Shown: positions 1 through 12,870 of the stretch, piece by piece
Layout: the number at the start of each line of letters is the position of its first letter
Numbering within the stretch: the first letter of the stretch is position 1
Translations under genes and position numbers: made by a program
The notes under the pieces: model-generated
Databases searched by the model: none
Seen by the model: the letters and a program-made list of their open reading frames with translations, nothing else
Told to the model about the DNA's origin: nothing
Source: Luzula sylvatica
Taxonomy: Eukaryota > Streptophyta > Magnoliopsida > Poales > Juncaceae
Direction: 5' to 3'
NCBI GenBank assembly: GCA_946800325.1
Contig: OX326959.1
Coordinates: 29,773,115 to 29,837,114, forward strand
DNA: 64,000 bases

Positions 1-506
1 GAAAAATTTAAATTTGTATGTGTTAGTCTTCAATCCCAGAATTTTTTGAGAAAATCATGAAAAATGAAGTATTTTGCTCATTTTAGAGAACTATTTTGGT
101 CTTTTTTAGAAAAAATGATAAATGATATTTTTGAAGGTGTTAGACTTCAGTTTTTGATTTTTTCCATAAAATTGGACAAATTGAAATTTGTAAGTGTAAG
201 TCTTCAATCACGGAATTTTTTTAGAAAATCATGAAAAATGAAGTATTTTGCTCATTTTAGAGAACTATTTTGGTCTTTTTTAGAAAAAATTATAATTGAT
301 ATTTTTGAAGGTGTTAGACTTCAGTTTTTGATTTTTTGCAAAAAATTGGAAAAATTGAAATTTGTATGTGTTAGTCTTCTATCACGGAATTTTTTGAGAA
401 AATCATGAAAAATGAAGTATTTTGCTAATTTTAGAGAACTATTTTGGTCTTTTTTAGAAAAAATGATAATTGATATTTTTGAAGGTGTTAGACTTCAGTT
501 TTTGAT

Positions 507-528
507 TTTTTCCAAAAAATTGGAAAAA
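507..528 (+). other. Perfect hairpin in TTCC/TTGG-type monomers
   Basis: Arm TTTTTCCAA (507-515), loop AAAA (516-519), arm TTGGAAAAA (520-528): a 9-bp perfect stem with a 4-nt loop. It forms only in monomers that carry both the TTTTTTCC and the ATTGG variants. Further examples lie at 1202-1223 and 2397-2418, and others occur in regions 1 and 2. Most monomers have GC instead of CC, or ATAGG instead of ATTGG, and lose the stem. Confidence 0.7.
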
Positions 529-2320
529 TTTAAATTTGTATGTGTTAGTCTTCAATCCCGGAATTTTTCGAGAAAAACATGAAAAATGAAGTATTTTGCT
601 CATTTCAGAGAACTATTTGGGTCTTTTTTAGAAAAAATGATAATTGATATTTTTTAAGGTGTTAGACTTCATATTTTGATTTTTTGCAAAAAAATGGAAA
701 AATAGAAATTTGTATGTGTTAGTCTTCAATCACGGAATTTTTTGCGAAAAACATGAATAATGAAGTATTTTGCTCATTTTAGGGAACTATTTTGGTCTTT
801 TTTAGAAAAAATGATAATTGATATTTTTGAAGGTGTTAGACTTCAGTTTTTGATTTTATGAAAAAAAAAGGAAAAATCGAAATTTGTATGTGTCAGTCTT
901 CAATCCCGTAGTTTTTCGAGAAAAACATGAAAAATGAAGTATTTTCCACATTTTAGAGAGCAATTTTGGTCTTTTTTAGAAAAGATGATAATTGATATTT
1001 TTGAAGGTGTTAGACTTCATTTTTTGATTTTTTGCAAAAAATTGGAAAAATAGAAATTTGTATATGTTAGTCTTCAATCACGAATTTTTTTGAGAAAAAC
1101 ATGAAAAATGAAGTATTTTCTCATTTTAGAGAACTATTTTGGTCTTTTTTAGAAAAAATGATAATTGATATTTTTGAAGGTGTTAGACTTCTGGTTTTGA
1201 TTTTTTCCAAAAAATTGGAAAAATTGAAATTTGTATGTGTTAGTCTTCAATCACGGAATTTTTAGAGAAAATCATGAAAAATGAAGTATTTTGCTCATTT
1301 TAGAGAACTATTTTGGTTTTTTTTAGAAAAAATGATAATTGATATTTTTGAAGGTGTTAGGCTTCAGTTTTTGATTTTTGGCAAAAAATAGGAAAAATAG
1401 CAATTTGTAAGTGTTAGTCTTCAATCCCGGAGTTTTTTGAGAAAAACATGAACAATGAAGTTTTTTGCTCATTTTAGAGAACTATTTTGGTCTTTTTTAG
1501 AAAAAATCATAATTGATATTTTTGAAGGTGTTAGACTTCAGTTTTTGATTTTCTGCAAAAAATAGGAAAAATAGAAATTAGTATGTGTTGGTCTTCAATC
1601 ACGAAGTTTTTTGAGAAAAAACATGAAAAATGAAATATTTTGCACATTTTAGAGAACTATTTTGGTCTTTTTTAGAAAAAATCATAATTGATATTTTTGA
1701 AGGTGTTAGACTTCAGTTTTTTTTTTTTCCAAAAAATTGGAAAAATTTTAATTTGTATGTGTTAGTCTTCAATTACGGAATTTTTTGAGAAAATCATGAA
1801 AAATGAAGTATTTTGCTCATTTTAGAGAACTATTTTGGTCTTTTTTAGAAAAAATGATAATTAATATTTTTGAAGGTGTTAGACTTCAGTTTTTGATTTT
1901 CTGCAAAAAATTGGAAAAATTGAAATTTGTATGTGTTAGTCTTCAATCACGGAATTTTTTGAGAAAATCATGAAAAATGAAGTACTTTGCTCATTTTAGA
2001 GAACTATTTTGGTCTTTTTTAGAAAAAATCATAATTGATATTTTTGAAGGTGTTAGACTTCAGTTTTTTATTTTATACAAAAAATAGGAAAAATAGCAAT
2101 TTGTATGTGTTGGTCTTCAGTCACGAAGTTTTTTGAGAAAATCATGAAAAATGAAGTCTTTTGCTCATTTTAGAGAACTATTTTGGTCTTTTTTCGAAAA
2201 AATGATAATTGATATTTTTGAAGGTGTTAGACCTCAGTTTTTGATTTTCTGCAAAAAAATGGAAAAATAGAAATTTGTATGTGTCAGTCTTCAATCACGG
2301 AGTTTTTGAGAAAAACATGA

Positions 2321-2334
2321 ATAATGAACTATTT
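2321..2334 (+). repeat. Monomer with 22-bp deletion, copy I
   Basis: ATAATGAACTATTTTGG replaces the usual stretch from ATAATGAAG through GCTCATTTTAGAGAAC, so about 22 bp around the B/C boundary are missing. The deletion removes the TTAG anchor of subunit C. The shortened monomer happens to leave a 65-codon frame (2275-2472), which I do not regard as a gene. Confidence 0.85.
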
Positions 2335-2569
2335 TGGTCTTTTTTAGAAAAAATGATAATTGATATTTTCGAAGGTGTTAGACTTCAGTTTTTGATTTTT
2401 TCCAAAAAATTGGAAAAATTGAAATTTGTATGTGTTAGTCTTCAATCACGGAATTTTTTGAGAAAATCATGAAAAATGAAGTATTTTGCTCTTTTTAGAG
2501 AACTATTTTGGTCTTTTTTAGAAAAAATGATAATTGATATTTTTGAAGGTGTTACACTTCAGTTTTTGA

Positions 2570-2586
2570 TTTTTTGCGATCCCGGA
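2570..2586 (+). repeat. Monomer with ~41-bp deletion, copy I
   Basis: TTTTTTGCGATCCCGGAG joins the T-run of subunit A directly to the CpG box of subunit B. About 41 bp, including the A-run and the TTAGTCTTC anchor, are gone. The base before ATCCCGG is G rather than the usual A. Confidence 0.85.
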
Positions 2587-5500
2587 GTTTTTTGCGAAAA
2601 ACATGAACAATGAAGTTTTTTGCTCATTTTAGAGAACTATTCTGGTCTTTTTTAGAAAAAATCATAATTGATATTTTTGAAGGTGTTAGACTTCAGTTTT
2701 TTATTTTATGCAAAAAATAGGAAAAATAGCAATTTGTATGTGATGGTCTTCAGTCACGAAGTTTTTTGAGAAAAAACATGAAAAATGAAGTATTTTGCTC
2801 ATTTTAGAGAACTATTTTGGTATTTTTTAGAAAAAATGATAATTCATATTTTTGAAGGTGTTAGACTTCTGTTTTTGATTTTCTGCAAAAAATAGGAAAA
2901 ATAGAAATTAGTATGTGTTAGTCTTCAATCCCAGAGTTTTTTGAGAAAAACATGAAAAATGAAGTATTTTGCTCATTTTAGAGAACTATTTTGGTATTTT
3001 TTAGAAAAAATGATAATTCATATTTTTGAAGGTGTTAGACTTCTGTTTTTGATTTTCTGCAAAAAATAGGAAAAATAGAAATTAGTATGTGTTAGTCTTC
3101 AATCCCAGAGTTTTTTGAGAGAAACATGAAAAATGGAGTTTTTTGCTCATTTTAGAGAACTATTTTGGTCTTTTTTAGAAAAAATGATAATTGATATTTT
3201 TGAAAGTGTTAGACTTCAGTTTTTGATTTTCTGCAAAAAAATGGAAAAATAGAAATTTGTATGTGTTAGTCTTCAATCATGGAATTTTGTGAGAAAAACA
3301 TGAACAATGAAGTATTTTGCTCATTTTCGAGAACTATTTTGGTCTTTTTTAGAAAAAATGATAATTGATATTTTTGAAGGTGTTAGACTTCAATTTTTTG
3401 ATTTTCTGCAAAAAATAGGAAAAATAGAAATTTGTATGTGTTAGTCTTCAAACCCGTAGTTTTTCGAGAAAAACATGAAAAATTATGTATTTTGCTCATT
3501 TTAGAGAACTATTTTGGTCTTTTTTAGAAAAAATGATAATTGATATTTTTGAAGGTGTTAGACTTCAGTTTTTGATTTTTTGTAAAAAATTGGAAAAATT
3601 GAAATTTTTATATGTTAGTCTTCAATCACGGAATTTTTTGAGAAAATCATGAAAAATGAAGTATTTTGCTCATTTTAGAGAACTATTTTGGTCTTTTTTA
3701 GAAAAAATGATAATTGATATTTTTGAAGGTGTTAGACTTCAGTTTTTGATTTTCTGCAAAAAATTGGAAAAATAGAAATTTGTAAGTGTTAGTCTTCAAT
3801 CACGGAATTTTTTGAGAAAAACATGAATGATGATGTATTTTGCTTATTTTAGAGAACTATTTTAGTCTTTTTTAGAAAAAATGTTAATTGATATTTTGAA
3901 GGTGTTAGACTTCAGTTTTTTATTTTAAGCCAAAAATAGGAAAAATAGGAATTTGTATGTGTTAGTCTTCAATCCCGGAGTTTTTTGAGAAAAACATGAA
4001 AAATGAAGTTTTTTTCTCATTTTAGAGAACTATTTTGGTCTTTTTTAGAAAACATGATAATTGATATTTTTGAAGGTGTTAGACTTCAGTTTTTGATTTT
4101 TTGCAAAAATTTGGAAAAATAGAAATTTGTATGTGTTAGTCTTCAATCACGCAATTTTTTGAGAAAAACATGAACAATGAAGTTTTTTGCTCATTTTAGA
4201 GAACTATTTTGGTCTTTTTTAGAAAAAATGATAATTGATATTTTCGAAGGTGTTAGACTTCAGTTTTTGATTTTCTGCAAAAAATAGGAAAAATTGAAAT
4301 TTGTATGTGTTAGTCTTCAATCACGGAGTTTTTTGAGAAAAACATGAATAATGAACTATTTTGCTCATTTTAGAGAACTATTTTGGTCTTTTTTAGAAAA
4401 AATGATAATTGATATTTTTGAAGGTGTTAGACTTCAGTTTTTGATTTTCTGCAAAAAATGGAAAAATAGATATTTGTATGTGTTAGTCTTCAATCCCGGA
4501 GTTTTTTGAGAAAAACATGAATAATGAACTATTTTGCTCATTTTAGAGAACTATTTTGGTCTTTTTTAGAAAAAAAGATAATTGATATTTTTGAAGGTGT
4601 TAGACTTCAGTTTTTGTTTTTCTGGAAAAAATAGGAAAAATAGAAATTTGTATGTGTTAGTCTTCAATCCCGGAGTTTTTCGAGAAAAACATGAAAAATG
4701 AAGTATTTTGCTCATTTCAGAGAACTATTTTGGTCTTTTTTGGAAAAAATGATAATTGATATTTTTTAAGGTGTTAGACTTCATATTTTGATTTTTTGCA
4801 AAAAAATGGAAAAATAGAAATTTGTATGTGTTAGTCTTCAATCACGGAATTTTTTGAGAAAAACATGAAAAATGAATTATTTTCTCATTTTAGAGAACTA
4901 TTTTGGTCTTTTTTAGAAAAAATGATAATTGATATTTTTGAAGGTGTAAGACTTCAGTTTTTGATTTTTTCAAAAAAATTGGAAAAATTGAAATTTGTAT
5001 GTGTTAGTCTTCAATCACGGAATTTTTAGAGAAAATCATGAAAAATGAAGTATTTTGCTCATTTTAGAGAACTATTTTGGTCTTTTTCAGAAAAAATGAT
5101 AATTGATATTTTTGAAGGTGTTAGACTTCAGTTTTTGATTTTTGGCAAAAAATAGGAAAAATAGCAATTTGTAAGTGTTAGTCTTCAATCCCGGAGTTTT
5201 TTGAGAAAAACATGAAAAATGAAGTATTTTGCCCATTTTGGAGAACTATTTTGGTCTTTTTAGAAAAAATGATAATTGATATTTTTGAAGGTGTTAGACT
5301 TCAGTTTTTGATTTTCTGCAAAAAAATGGAAAAATAGAAATTTGTATGTGTTAGTCTTCAATCACGGAATTTTTTGAGAAAAATATGAATAATGAAGTAT
5401 TTGGCTCATTTTAGAGAACTATTTTGGTCTTTTTAGAAAAAATAATAATTGATATTTTTGAAGGTGTTAGACTTCAGTTTTTGATTTTATGCAAAAAATA

Positions 5501-8168
5501 GGAAAAATAGAAATTTGTATGTGTCAGTCTTCAATCACGGAGTTTTTGAGAAAAACATGAATAATGAAGTATTTTGCTCATTTTAGAGAACTATTTTGGT
5601 CTTTTTTAGAAAAAATTATAATTGATATTTTTGAAGGTGTTAGACTTCAGTTTTTGATTTTCTGCAAAAAATAGGAAAAATAGAAATTTGTATGTGTTAG
5701 TCTTCAATCCCGTAATTTTTCGAGAAAAACATGAAAGATGAAGTATTTTGCTCATTTTAGAGAACTATTTTGGTCTTTTTTAGAAAAAATGATAATTGAT
5801 ATTATTGAAGGTGTTAGAGTTCAGTTTTTTATTTTTTCCAAAAAATTGGAAAAATTTAAATTTGTATGTGTTAGTCTTCAATCCCGGAATTTTTTGAGAA
5901 AATCATGAAAAATGAAGTATTTTGCTCATTTTAGAGAACTATTTTGGTCTTTTTTAGAAAAAATGATAAATGATATTTTTGAAGGTGTTAGACTTCAGTT
6001 TTTGATTTTTTCCATAAAATTGGACAAATTGAAATTTGTATGTGTAAGTCTTCAATCACGGAATTTTTTTAGAAAATCATGAAAAAAGAAGTATTTTGCT
6101 CATTTTAGAGAACTATTTTGGTCTTTTTTAGAAAAAATTATAATTGATATTTTTGATGGTGTTAGACTTCAGTTTTTGATTTTTTGCAAAAAATTGGAAA
6201 AATTGAAATTTGTATGTGTTAGTCTTCTATCACGGAATTTTTTGGGAAAATCATGAAAAATGAAGTAATTTGCTAATTTTAGAGAACTATTTTGGTCTTT
6301 TTTAGAAAAAATGATAATTGATATTTTTGAAGGTGTTAGACTTCAGTTTTTGATTTTTTCCAAAAAATTGGAAAAATTTAAATTTGTATGTGTTAGTCTT
6401 CAATCCCGGAATTTTTCGAGAAAAACATGAAAAATGAAGTATTTTGCTCATTTCAGAGAACTATTTGGGTCTTTTTTAGAAAAAATGATAATTGATATTT
6501 TTTAAGGTGTTAGACTTCATATTTTGATTTTTTGCAAAAAAATGGAAAAATAGAAATTTGTATGTGTTAGTCTTCAATCACGGAATTTTTTGCGAAAAAC
6601 ATGAATAATGAAGTATTTTGCTCATTTTAGGGAACTATTTTGGTCTTTTTTAGAAAAAATGATAATTGATATTTTTGAAGGTGTTAGACTTCAGTTTTTG
6701 ATTTTATGAAAAAAAAAGGAAAAATCGAAATTTGTATGTGTCAGTCTTCAATCCCGTAGTTTTTCGAGAAAAACATGAAAAATGAAGTATTTTCCACATT
6801 TTAGAGAACAATTTTGGTCTTTTTTAGAAAAGATGATAATTGATATTTTTGAAGGTGTTAGACTTCATTTTTTGATTTTTTGCAAAAAATTGGAAAAATA
6901 GAAATTTGTATATGTTAGTCTTCAATCACGAATTTTTTTGAGAAAAACATGAAAAATGAAGTATTTTCTCATTTTAGAGAACTATTTTGGTCTTTTTTAG
7001 AAAAAATGATAATTGATATTTTTGAAGGTGTTAGACTTCTGTTTTTGATTTTTTCCAAAAAATTGGAAAAATTGAAATTTGTATGTGTTAGTCTTCAATC
7101 ACGGAATTTTTAGAGAAAATCATGAAAAATGAAGTATTTTGCTCATTTTAGAGAACTATTTTGGTCTTTTTTAGAAAAAATGATAATTGATATTTTTGAA
7201 GGTGTTAGGCTTCAGTTTTTGATTTTTGGCAAAAAATAGGAAAAATAGCAATTTGTAAGTGTTAGTCTTCAATCCAGGAGTTTTTTGAGAAAAACATGAA
7301 CAATGAAGTTTTTTGCTCATTTTAGAGAACTATTTTGGTCTTTTTTAGAAAAAATCATAATTGATATTTTTGAAGGTGTTAGACTTCAGTTTTTGATTTT
7401 CTGCAAAAAATAGGAAAAATAGAAATTAGTATGTGTTGGTCTTCAATCACGAAGTTTTTTGAGAAAAAACATGAAAAATGAAATATTTTGCACATTTTAG
7501 AGAACTATTTTGGTCTTTTTTAGAAAAAATCATAATTGATATTTTTGAAGGTGTTAGACTTCAGTTTTTTTTTTTTCCAAAAAATTGGAAAAATTTAAAT
7601 TTGTATGTGTTAGTCTTCAATTACGGAATTTTTTGAGAAAATCATGAAAAATGAAGTATTTTGCTCATTTTAGAGAACTATTTTGGTCTTTTTTAGAAAA
7701 AATGATAATTAATATTTTTGAAGGTGTTAGACTTCAGTTTTTGATTTTCTGCAAAAAATTGGAAAAATTGAAATTTGTATGTGTTAGTCTTCAATCACGG
7801 AATTTTTTGAGAAAATCATGAAAAATGAAGTACTTTGCTCATTTTAGAGAACTATTTTGGTCTTTTTTAGAAAAAATCATAATTGATATTTTTGAAGGTG
7901 CTAGACTTCAGTTTTTTATTTTATACAAAAAATAGGAAAAATAGCAATTTGTATGTGTTGGTCTTCAGTCACGAAGTTTTTTGAGAAAATCATGAAAAAT
8001 GAAGTCTTTTGCTCATTTTAGAGAACTATTTTGGTCTTTTTTCGAAAAAATGATAATTGATATTTTTGAAGGTGTTAGACCTCAGTTTTTGATTTTCTGC
8101 AAAAAAATGGAAAAATAGAAATTTGTATGTGTCAGTCTTCAATCACGGAGTTTTTGAGAAAAACATGA

Positions 8169-8182
8169 ATAATGAACTATTT
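8169..8182 (+). repeat. Monomer with 22-bp deletion, copy II
   Basis: Same junction as at 2321, 5848 bp downstream, so it is a duplicated rather than independent deletion. Confidence 0.85.
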
Positions 8183-8477
8183 TGGTCTTTTTTAGAAAAA
8201 ATGATAATTGATATTTTCGAAGGTGTTAGACTTCAGTTTTTGATTTTTTCCAAAAAATTGGAAAAATTGAAATTTGTATGTGTTAGTCTTCAATCACGGA
8301 ATTTTTTGAGAAAATCATGAAAAATGAAGTATTTTGCTCTTTTTAGGGAACTATTTTGGTCTTTTTTAGAAAAAATGATAATTGATATTTTTGAAGGTGT
8401 TAGACTTCAGTTTTTTATTTTATGCAAAAAATAGGAAAAATAGCAATTTGTATGTGTTGGTCTTCAGTCACGAAGTT

Positions 8478-8495
8478 TTTTGAGAAAAAAAATGA
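8478..8495 (+). repeat. Monomer with 7-bp deletion
   Basis: GAGAAAAAAAATGAAG stands where other monomers have GAGAAAAAACATGAAAAATG. Seven bases including CATG are lost. I saw it only in HOR copy II. Confidence 0.75.
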
Positions 8496-10922
8496 AGTAT
8501 TTTGCTCATTTTAGAGAACTATTTTGGTATTTTTTAGAAAAAATGATAATTCATATTTTTGAAGGTGTTAGACTTCTGTTTTTGATTTTCTGCAAAAAAT
8601 AGGAAAAATAGAAATTAGTATGTGTTAGTCTTCAATCCCAGAGTTTTTTGAGAAAAACATGAAAAATGAAGTATTTTGCTCATTTTAGAGAACTATTTTG
8701 GTATTTTTTAGAAAAAATGATAATTCATATTTTTGAAGGTGTTAGACTTCTGTTTTTGATTTTCTGCAAAAAATAGGAAAAATAGAAATTAGTATGTGTT
8801 AGTCTTCAATCCCAGAGGTTTTTGAGAGAAACATGAAAAATGAAGTTTTTTGCTCATTTTAGAGAACTATTTTGGTCTTTTTTAGAAAAAATGATAATTG
8901 ATATTTTTGAAAGTGTTAGACTTCAGTTTTTGATTTTCTGCAAAAAAATGGAAAAATAGAAATTTGTATGTGTTAGTCTTCAATCATGGAATTTTGTGAG
9001 AAAAACATGAACAATGAAGTATTTTGCTCATTTTCGAGAACTATTTTGGTCTTTTTTAGAAAAAATGATAATTGATATTTTTGAAGGTGTTAGACTTCAA
9101 TTTTTTGATTTTCTGCAAAAAATAGGAAAAATAGAAATTTGTATGTGTTAGTCTTCAAACCCGTAGTTTTTCGAGAAAAACATGAAAAATTATGTATTTT
9201 GCTCATTTTAGAGAACTATTTTGGTCTTTTTTAGAAAAAATGATAATTGATATTTTTGAAGGTGTTAGACTTCAGTTTTTGATTTTTTGCAAAAAAATGG
9301 AAAAATAGAAATTTGTATGTGTTAGTCTTCAATCACGGAATTTTTTGCGAAAAACATGAATAATGAAGTATTTTGCTCATTTTAGGGAACTATTTTGGTC
9401 TTTTTTAGAAAAAATGATAATTGATATTTTTGAAGGTGTTAGACTTCAGTTTTTGATTTTATGAAAAAAAAAGGAAAAATCGAAATTTGTATGTGTCAGT
9501 CTTCAATCCCGTAGTTTTTCGAGAAAAACATGAAAAATGAAGTATTTTCCACATTTTAGAGAACAATTTTGGTCTTTTTTAGAAAAGATGATAATTGATA
9601 TTTTTGAAGGTGTTAGACTTCATTTTTTGATTTTTTGCAAAAAATTGGAAAAATAGAAATTTGTATATGTTAGTCTTCAATCACGAATTTTTTTGAGAAA
9701 AACATGAAAAATGAAGTATTTTCTCATTTTAGAGAACTATTTTGGTCTTTTTTAGAAAAAATGATAATTGATATTTTTGAAGGTGTTAGACTTCTGTTTT
9801 TTATTTTTTCCAAAAAATTGGAAAAATTGAAATTTGTATGTGTTAGTCTTCAATCACGGAATTTTTAGAGAAAATCATGAAAAATGAAGTATTTTGCTCA
9901 TTTTAGAGAACTATTTTGGTCTTTTTTAGAAAAAATGATAATTGATATTTTTGAAGGTGTTAGGCTTCAGTTTTTGATTTTTGGCAAAAAATAGGAAAAA
10001 TAGCAATTTGTAAGTGTTAGTCTTCAATCCCGGAGTTTTTTGAGAAAAACATGAACAATGAAGTTTTTTGCTCATTTTAGAGAACTATTTTGGTCTTTTT
10101 TAGAAAAAATCATAATTGATATTTTTGAAGGTGTTAGACTTCAGTTTTTGATTTTCTGCAAAAAATAGGAAAAATAGAAATTAGTATGTGTTGGTCTTCA
10201 ATCACGAAGTTTTTTGAGAAAAAACATGAAAAATGAAATATTTTGCACATTTTAGAGAACTATTTTGGTCTTTTTTAGAAAAAATCATAATTGATATTTT
10301 TGAAGGTGTTAGACTTCAGTTTTTTTTTTTTCCAAAAAATTGGAAAAATTTAAATTTGTATGTGTTAGTCTTCAATTACGGAATTTTTTGAGAAAATCAT
10401 GAAAAATGAAGTATTTTGCTCATTTTAGAGAACTATTTTGGTCTTTTTTAGAAAAAATGATAATTAATATTTTTGAAGGTGTTAGACTTCAGTTTTTGAT
10501 TTTCTGCAAAAAATTGGAAAAATTGAAATTTGTATGTGTTAGTCTTCAATCACGGAATTTTTTGAGAAAATCATGAAAAATGAAGTACTTTGCTCATTTT
10601 AGAGAACTATTTTTGTCTTTTTTAGAAAAAATCATAATTGATATTTTTGAAGGTGTTAGACTTCAGTTTTTTATTTTATACAAAAAATAGGAAAAATAGC
10701 AATTTGTATGTGTTGGTCTTCAGTCACGAAGTTTTTTGAGAAAATCATGAAAAATGAAGTCTTTTGCTCATTTTAGAGAACTATTTTGGTCTTTTTTCGA
10801 AAAAATGATAATTGATATTTTTGAAGGTGTTAGACCTCAGTTTTTGATTTTCTGCAAAAAAATGGAAAATTGATATTTGTATGTGTCAGTCTTCAATCAC
10901 GGAGTTTTTGAGAAAAACATGA

Positions 10923-10936
10923 ATAATGAACTATTT
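10923..10936 (+). repeat. Monomer with 22-bp deletion, copy III
   Basis: Same deletion as at 2321. This copy has TCGAAAGTG where the others have TCGAAGGTG (near 10972), a private substitution. Confidence 0.85.
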
Positions 10937-11171
10937 TGGTCTTTTTTAGAAAAAATGATAATTGATATTTTCGAAAGTGTTAGACTTCAGTTTTTGATTT
11001 TTTCCAAAAAATTGGAAAAATTGAAATTTGTATGTGTTAGTCTTCAATCACGGAATTTTTTGAGAAAATCATGAAAAATGAAGTATTTTGCTCTTTTTAG
11101 AGAACTATTTTGGTCTTTTTTAGAAAAAATGATAATTGATATTTTTGAAGGTGTTAGACTTCAGTTTTTGA

Positions 11172-11188
11172 TTTTTTGCGATCCCGGA
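11172..11188 (+). repeat. Monomer with ~41-bp deletion, copy III
   Basis: Same junction as at 2576, at 11178. HOR copies II and IV lack this partial monomer. Confidence 0.85.
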
Positions 11189-12249
11189 GTTTTTTGCGAA
11201 AAACATGAACAATGAAGTTTTTTGCTCATTTTAGAGAACTATTCTGGTCTTTTTTAGAAAAAATCATAATTGATATTTTTGAAGGTGTTAGACTTCAGTT
11301 TTTTATTTTATGCAAAAAATAGGAAAAATAGCAATTTGTATGTGTTGGTCTTCAGTCACGAAGTTTTTTGAGAAAAAACATGAAAAATGAAGTATTTTGC
11401 TCATTTTAGAGAACTATTTTGGTATTTTTCAGAAAAAATGATAATTCATATTTTTGAAGGTGTTAGACTTCTGTTTTTGATTTTCTGCAAAAAATAGGAA
11501 AAATAGAAATTAGTATGTGTTAGTCTTCAATCCCAGAGTTTTTTGAGAAAAACATGAAAAATGAAGTATTTTGCTCATTTTAGAGAACTATTTTGGTATT
11601 TTTTAGAAAAAATGATAATTCATATTTTTGAAGGTGTTAGACTTCTGTTTTTGATTTTCTGCAAAAAATAGGAAAAATAGAAATTAGTATGTGTTAGTCT
11701 TCAATCCCAGAGTTTTTTGTGAGAAACATGAAAAATGAAGTTTTTTGCTCATTTTAGAGAACTATTTTGGTCTTTTTTAGAAAAAATGATAATTGATATT
11801 TTTGAAAGTGTTAGACTTCAGTTTTTGATTTTCTGCAAAAAAATGGAAAAATAGAAATTTGTATGTGTTAGTCTTCAATCATGGAATTTTGTGAGAAAAA
11901 CATGAACAATGAAGTATTTTGCTCATTTTCGAGAACTATTTTGGTCTTTTTTAGAAAAAATGATAATTGATATTTTTGAAGGTGTTAGGCTTCAGTTTTT
12001 GATTTTTGGCAAAAAATAGGAAAAATAGCAATTTGTAAGTGTTAGTCTTCAATCCCGGAGTTTTTTGAGAAAAACATGAACAATGAAGTTTTTTGCTCAT
12101 TTTAGAGAACTATTTTGGTCTTTTTTAGAAAAAATTATAATTGATATTTTTGAAGGTGTTAGACTTCAGTTTTTGATTTTCTGCAAAAAATAGGAAAAAT
12201 AGAAATTAGTATGTGTTGGTCTTCAATCACGAAGTTTTTTGAGAAAAAA

Positions 12250-12275
12250 CATGAAAATTTTTTTCCAAAAAATTG
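12250..12275 (+). repeat. Monomer with ~92-bp deletion
   Basis: AACATGAAAA of subunit B is fused to TTTTTTTTCCAAAAAATTGG of the next subunit A. All of subunit C is missing. The size comes from the change of offset against copy I (10628 before, 10536 after). The junction lies in A and T runs, which suits slippage or microhomology. Confidence 0.8.
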
Positions 12276-12856
12276 GAAAAATTTAAATTTGTATGTGTTA
12301 GTCTTCAATTACGGAATGTTTTGAGAAAATCATGAAAAATGAAGTATTTTGCTCATTTTAGAGAACTATTTTGGTCTTTTTTAGAAAAAATGATAATTAA
12401 TATTTTTGAAGGTGTTAGACTTCAGTTTTTGATTTTCTGCAAAAAATTGGAAAAATTGAAATTTGTATGTGTTAGTCTTCAATCACGGAATTTTTTGAGA
12501 AAATCATGAAAAATGAAGTACTTTGCTCATTTTAGAGAACTATTTTGGTCTTTTTTAGAAAAAATCATAATTGATATTTTTGAAGGTGTTAGACTTCAGT
12601 TTTTTATTTTATACAAAAAATAGGAAAAATAGCAATTTGTATGTGTTGGTCTTCAGTCACGAAGTTTTTTGAGAAAATCATGAAAAATGAAGTCTTTTGC
12701 TCATTTTAGAGAACTATTTTGGTCTTTTTTCGAAAAAATGATAATTGATATTTTTGAAGGTGTTAGACCTCAGTTTTTGATTTTCTGCAAAAAAATGGAA
12801 AAATAGAAATTTGTATGTGTCAGTCTTCAATCACGGAGTTTTTGAGAAAAACATGA

Positions 12857-12870
12857 ATAATGAACTATTT
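12857..12870 (+). repeat. Monomer with 22-bp deletion, copy IV
   Basis: Same deletion as at 2321, in HOR copy IV. Confidence 0.85.

Larger units (their letters stand above)
1..5848 (+). repeat. Region 1 HOR copy I (~34 monomers, 5.85 kb)
   Basis: Reference copy of the region 1 higher-order unit. The next copy begins 5848 bp later (GAAAAATTTAAATTTG near the start of the window recurs at 5849). Ordered markers are the run ATGAAAAAAAAAGG at 858, the 22-bp-deleted monomer near 2328, the 41-bp-deletion junction at 2576, CAAACCCGTAG near 3449 and ATTTTAAGCC at 3922. The window edge cuts its left end, so its true start may lie upstream. Confidence 0.8.
5849..9289 (+). repeat. Region 1 HOR copy II (partial)
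   Basis: Matches copy I from its start at offset 5848 (marker 858 recurs at 6706, deletion monomer 2275 at 8123). It lacks the partial monomer that carries the 2576 junction, so the offset falls to 5707 by AACCCG at 9158. Near 9281-9290 the match switches from the 3580 part of copy I back to the 687 part, which ends this copy. Confidence 0.75.
9290..11980 (+). repeat. Region 1 HOR copy III (partial)
   Basis: Matches copy I positions ~687 to ~3350 at offset 8602-8603: ATGAAAAAAAAAGG at 9461, the deletion monomer at 10877 and the GCGATCCC junction at 11178. Between about 11935 and 11988 the sequence switches from the CTCATTTTCGAGAAC monomer (like ~3320) to the GTTAGGCTTCAG monomer (like 1353). 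Confidence 0.75.

Noticed and set aside
2275..2472. Recurrent 65-aa open frames (2275, 8123, 10877, 12811, 19395; and 59549, 59897, 60594, 62667, 63015)
   Set aside because: They are satellite sequence read through, exist only where monomer variants or indels remove a stop, are duplicated with the HOR, and resemble no domain. Codon content is simply the A/T runs.
3581..3620. Yeast-type origin (ARS) consensus-like TTTTATATGTT
   Set aside because: One mismatch to the 11-bp consensus in very AT-rich DNA, with no evidence that the host is a budding yeast.
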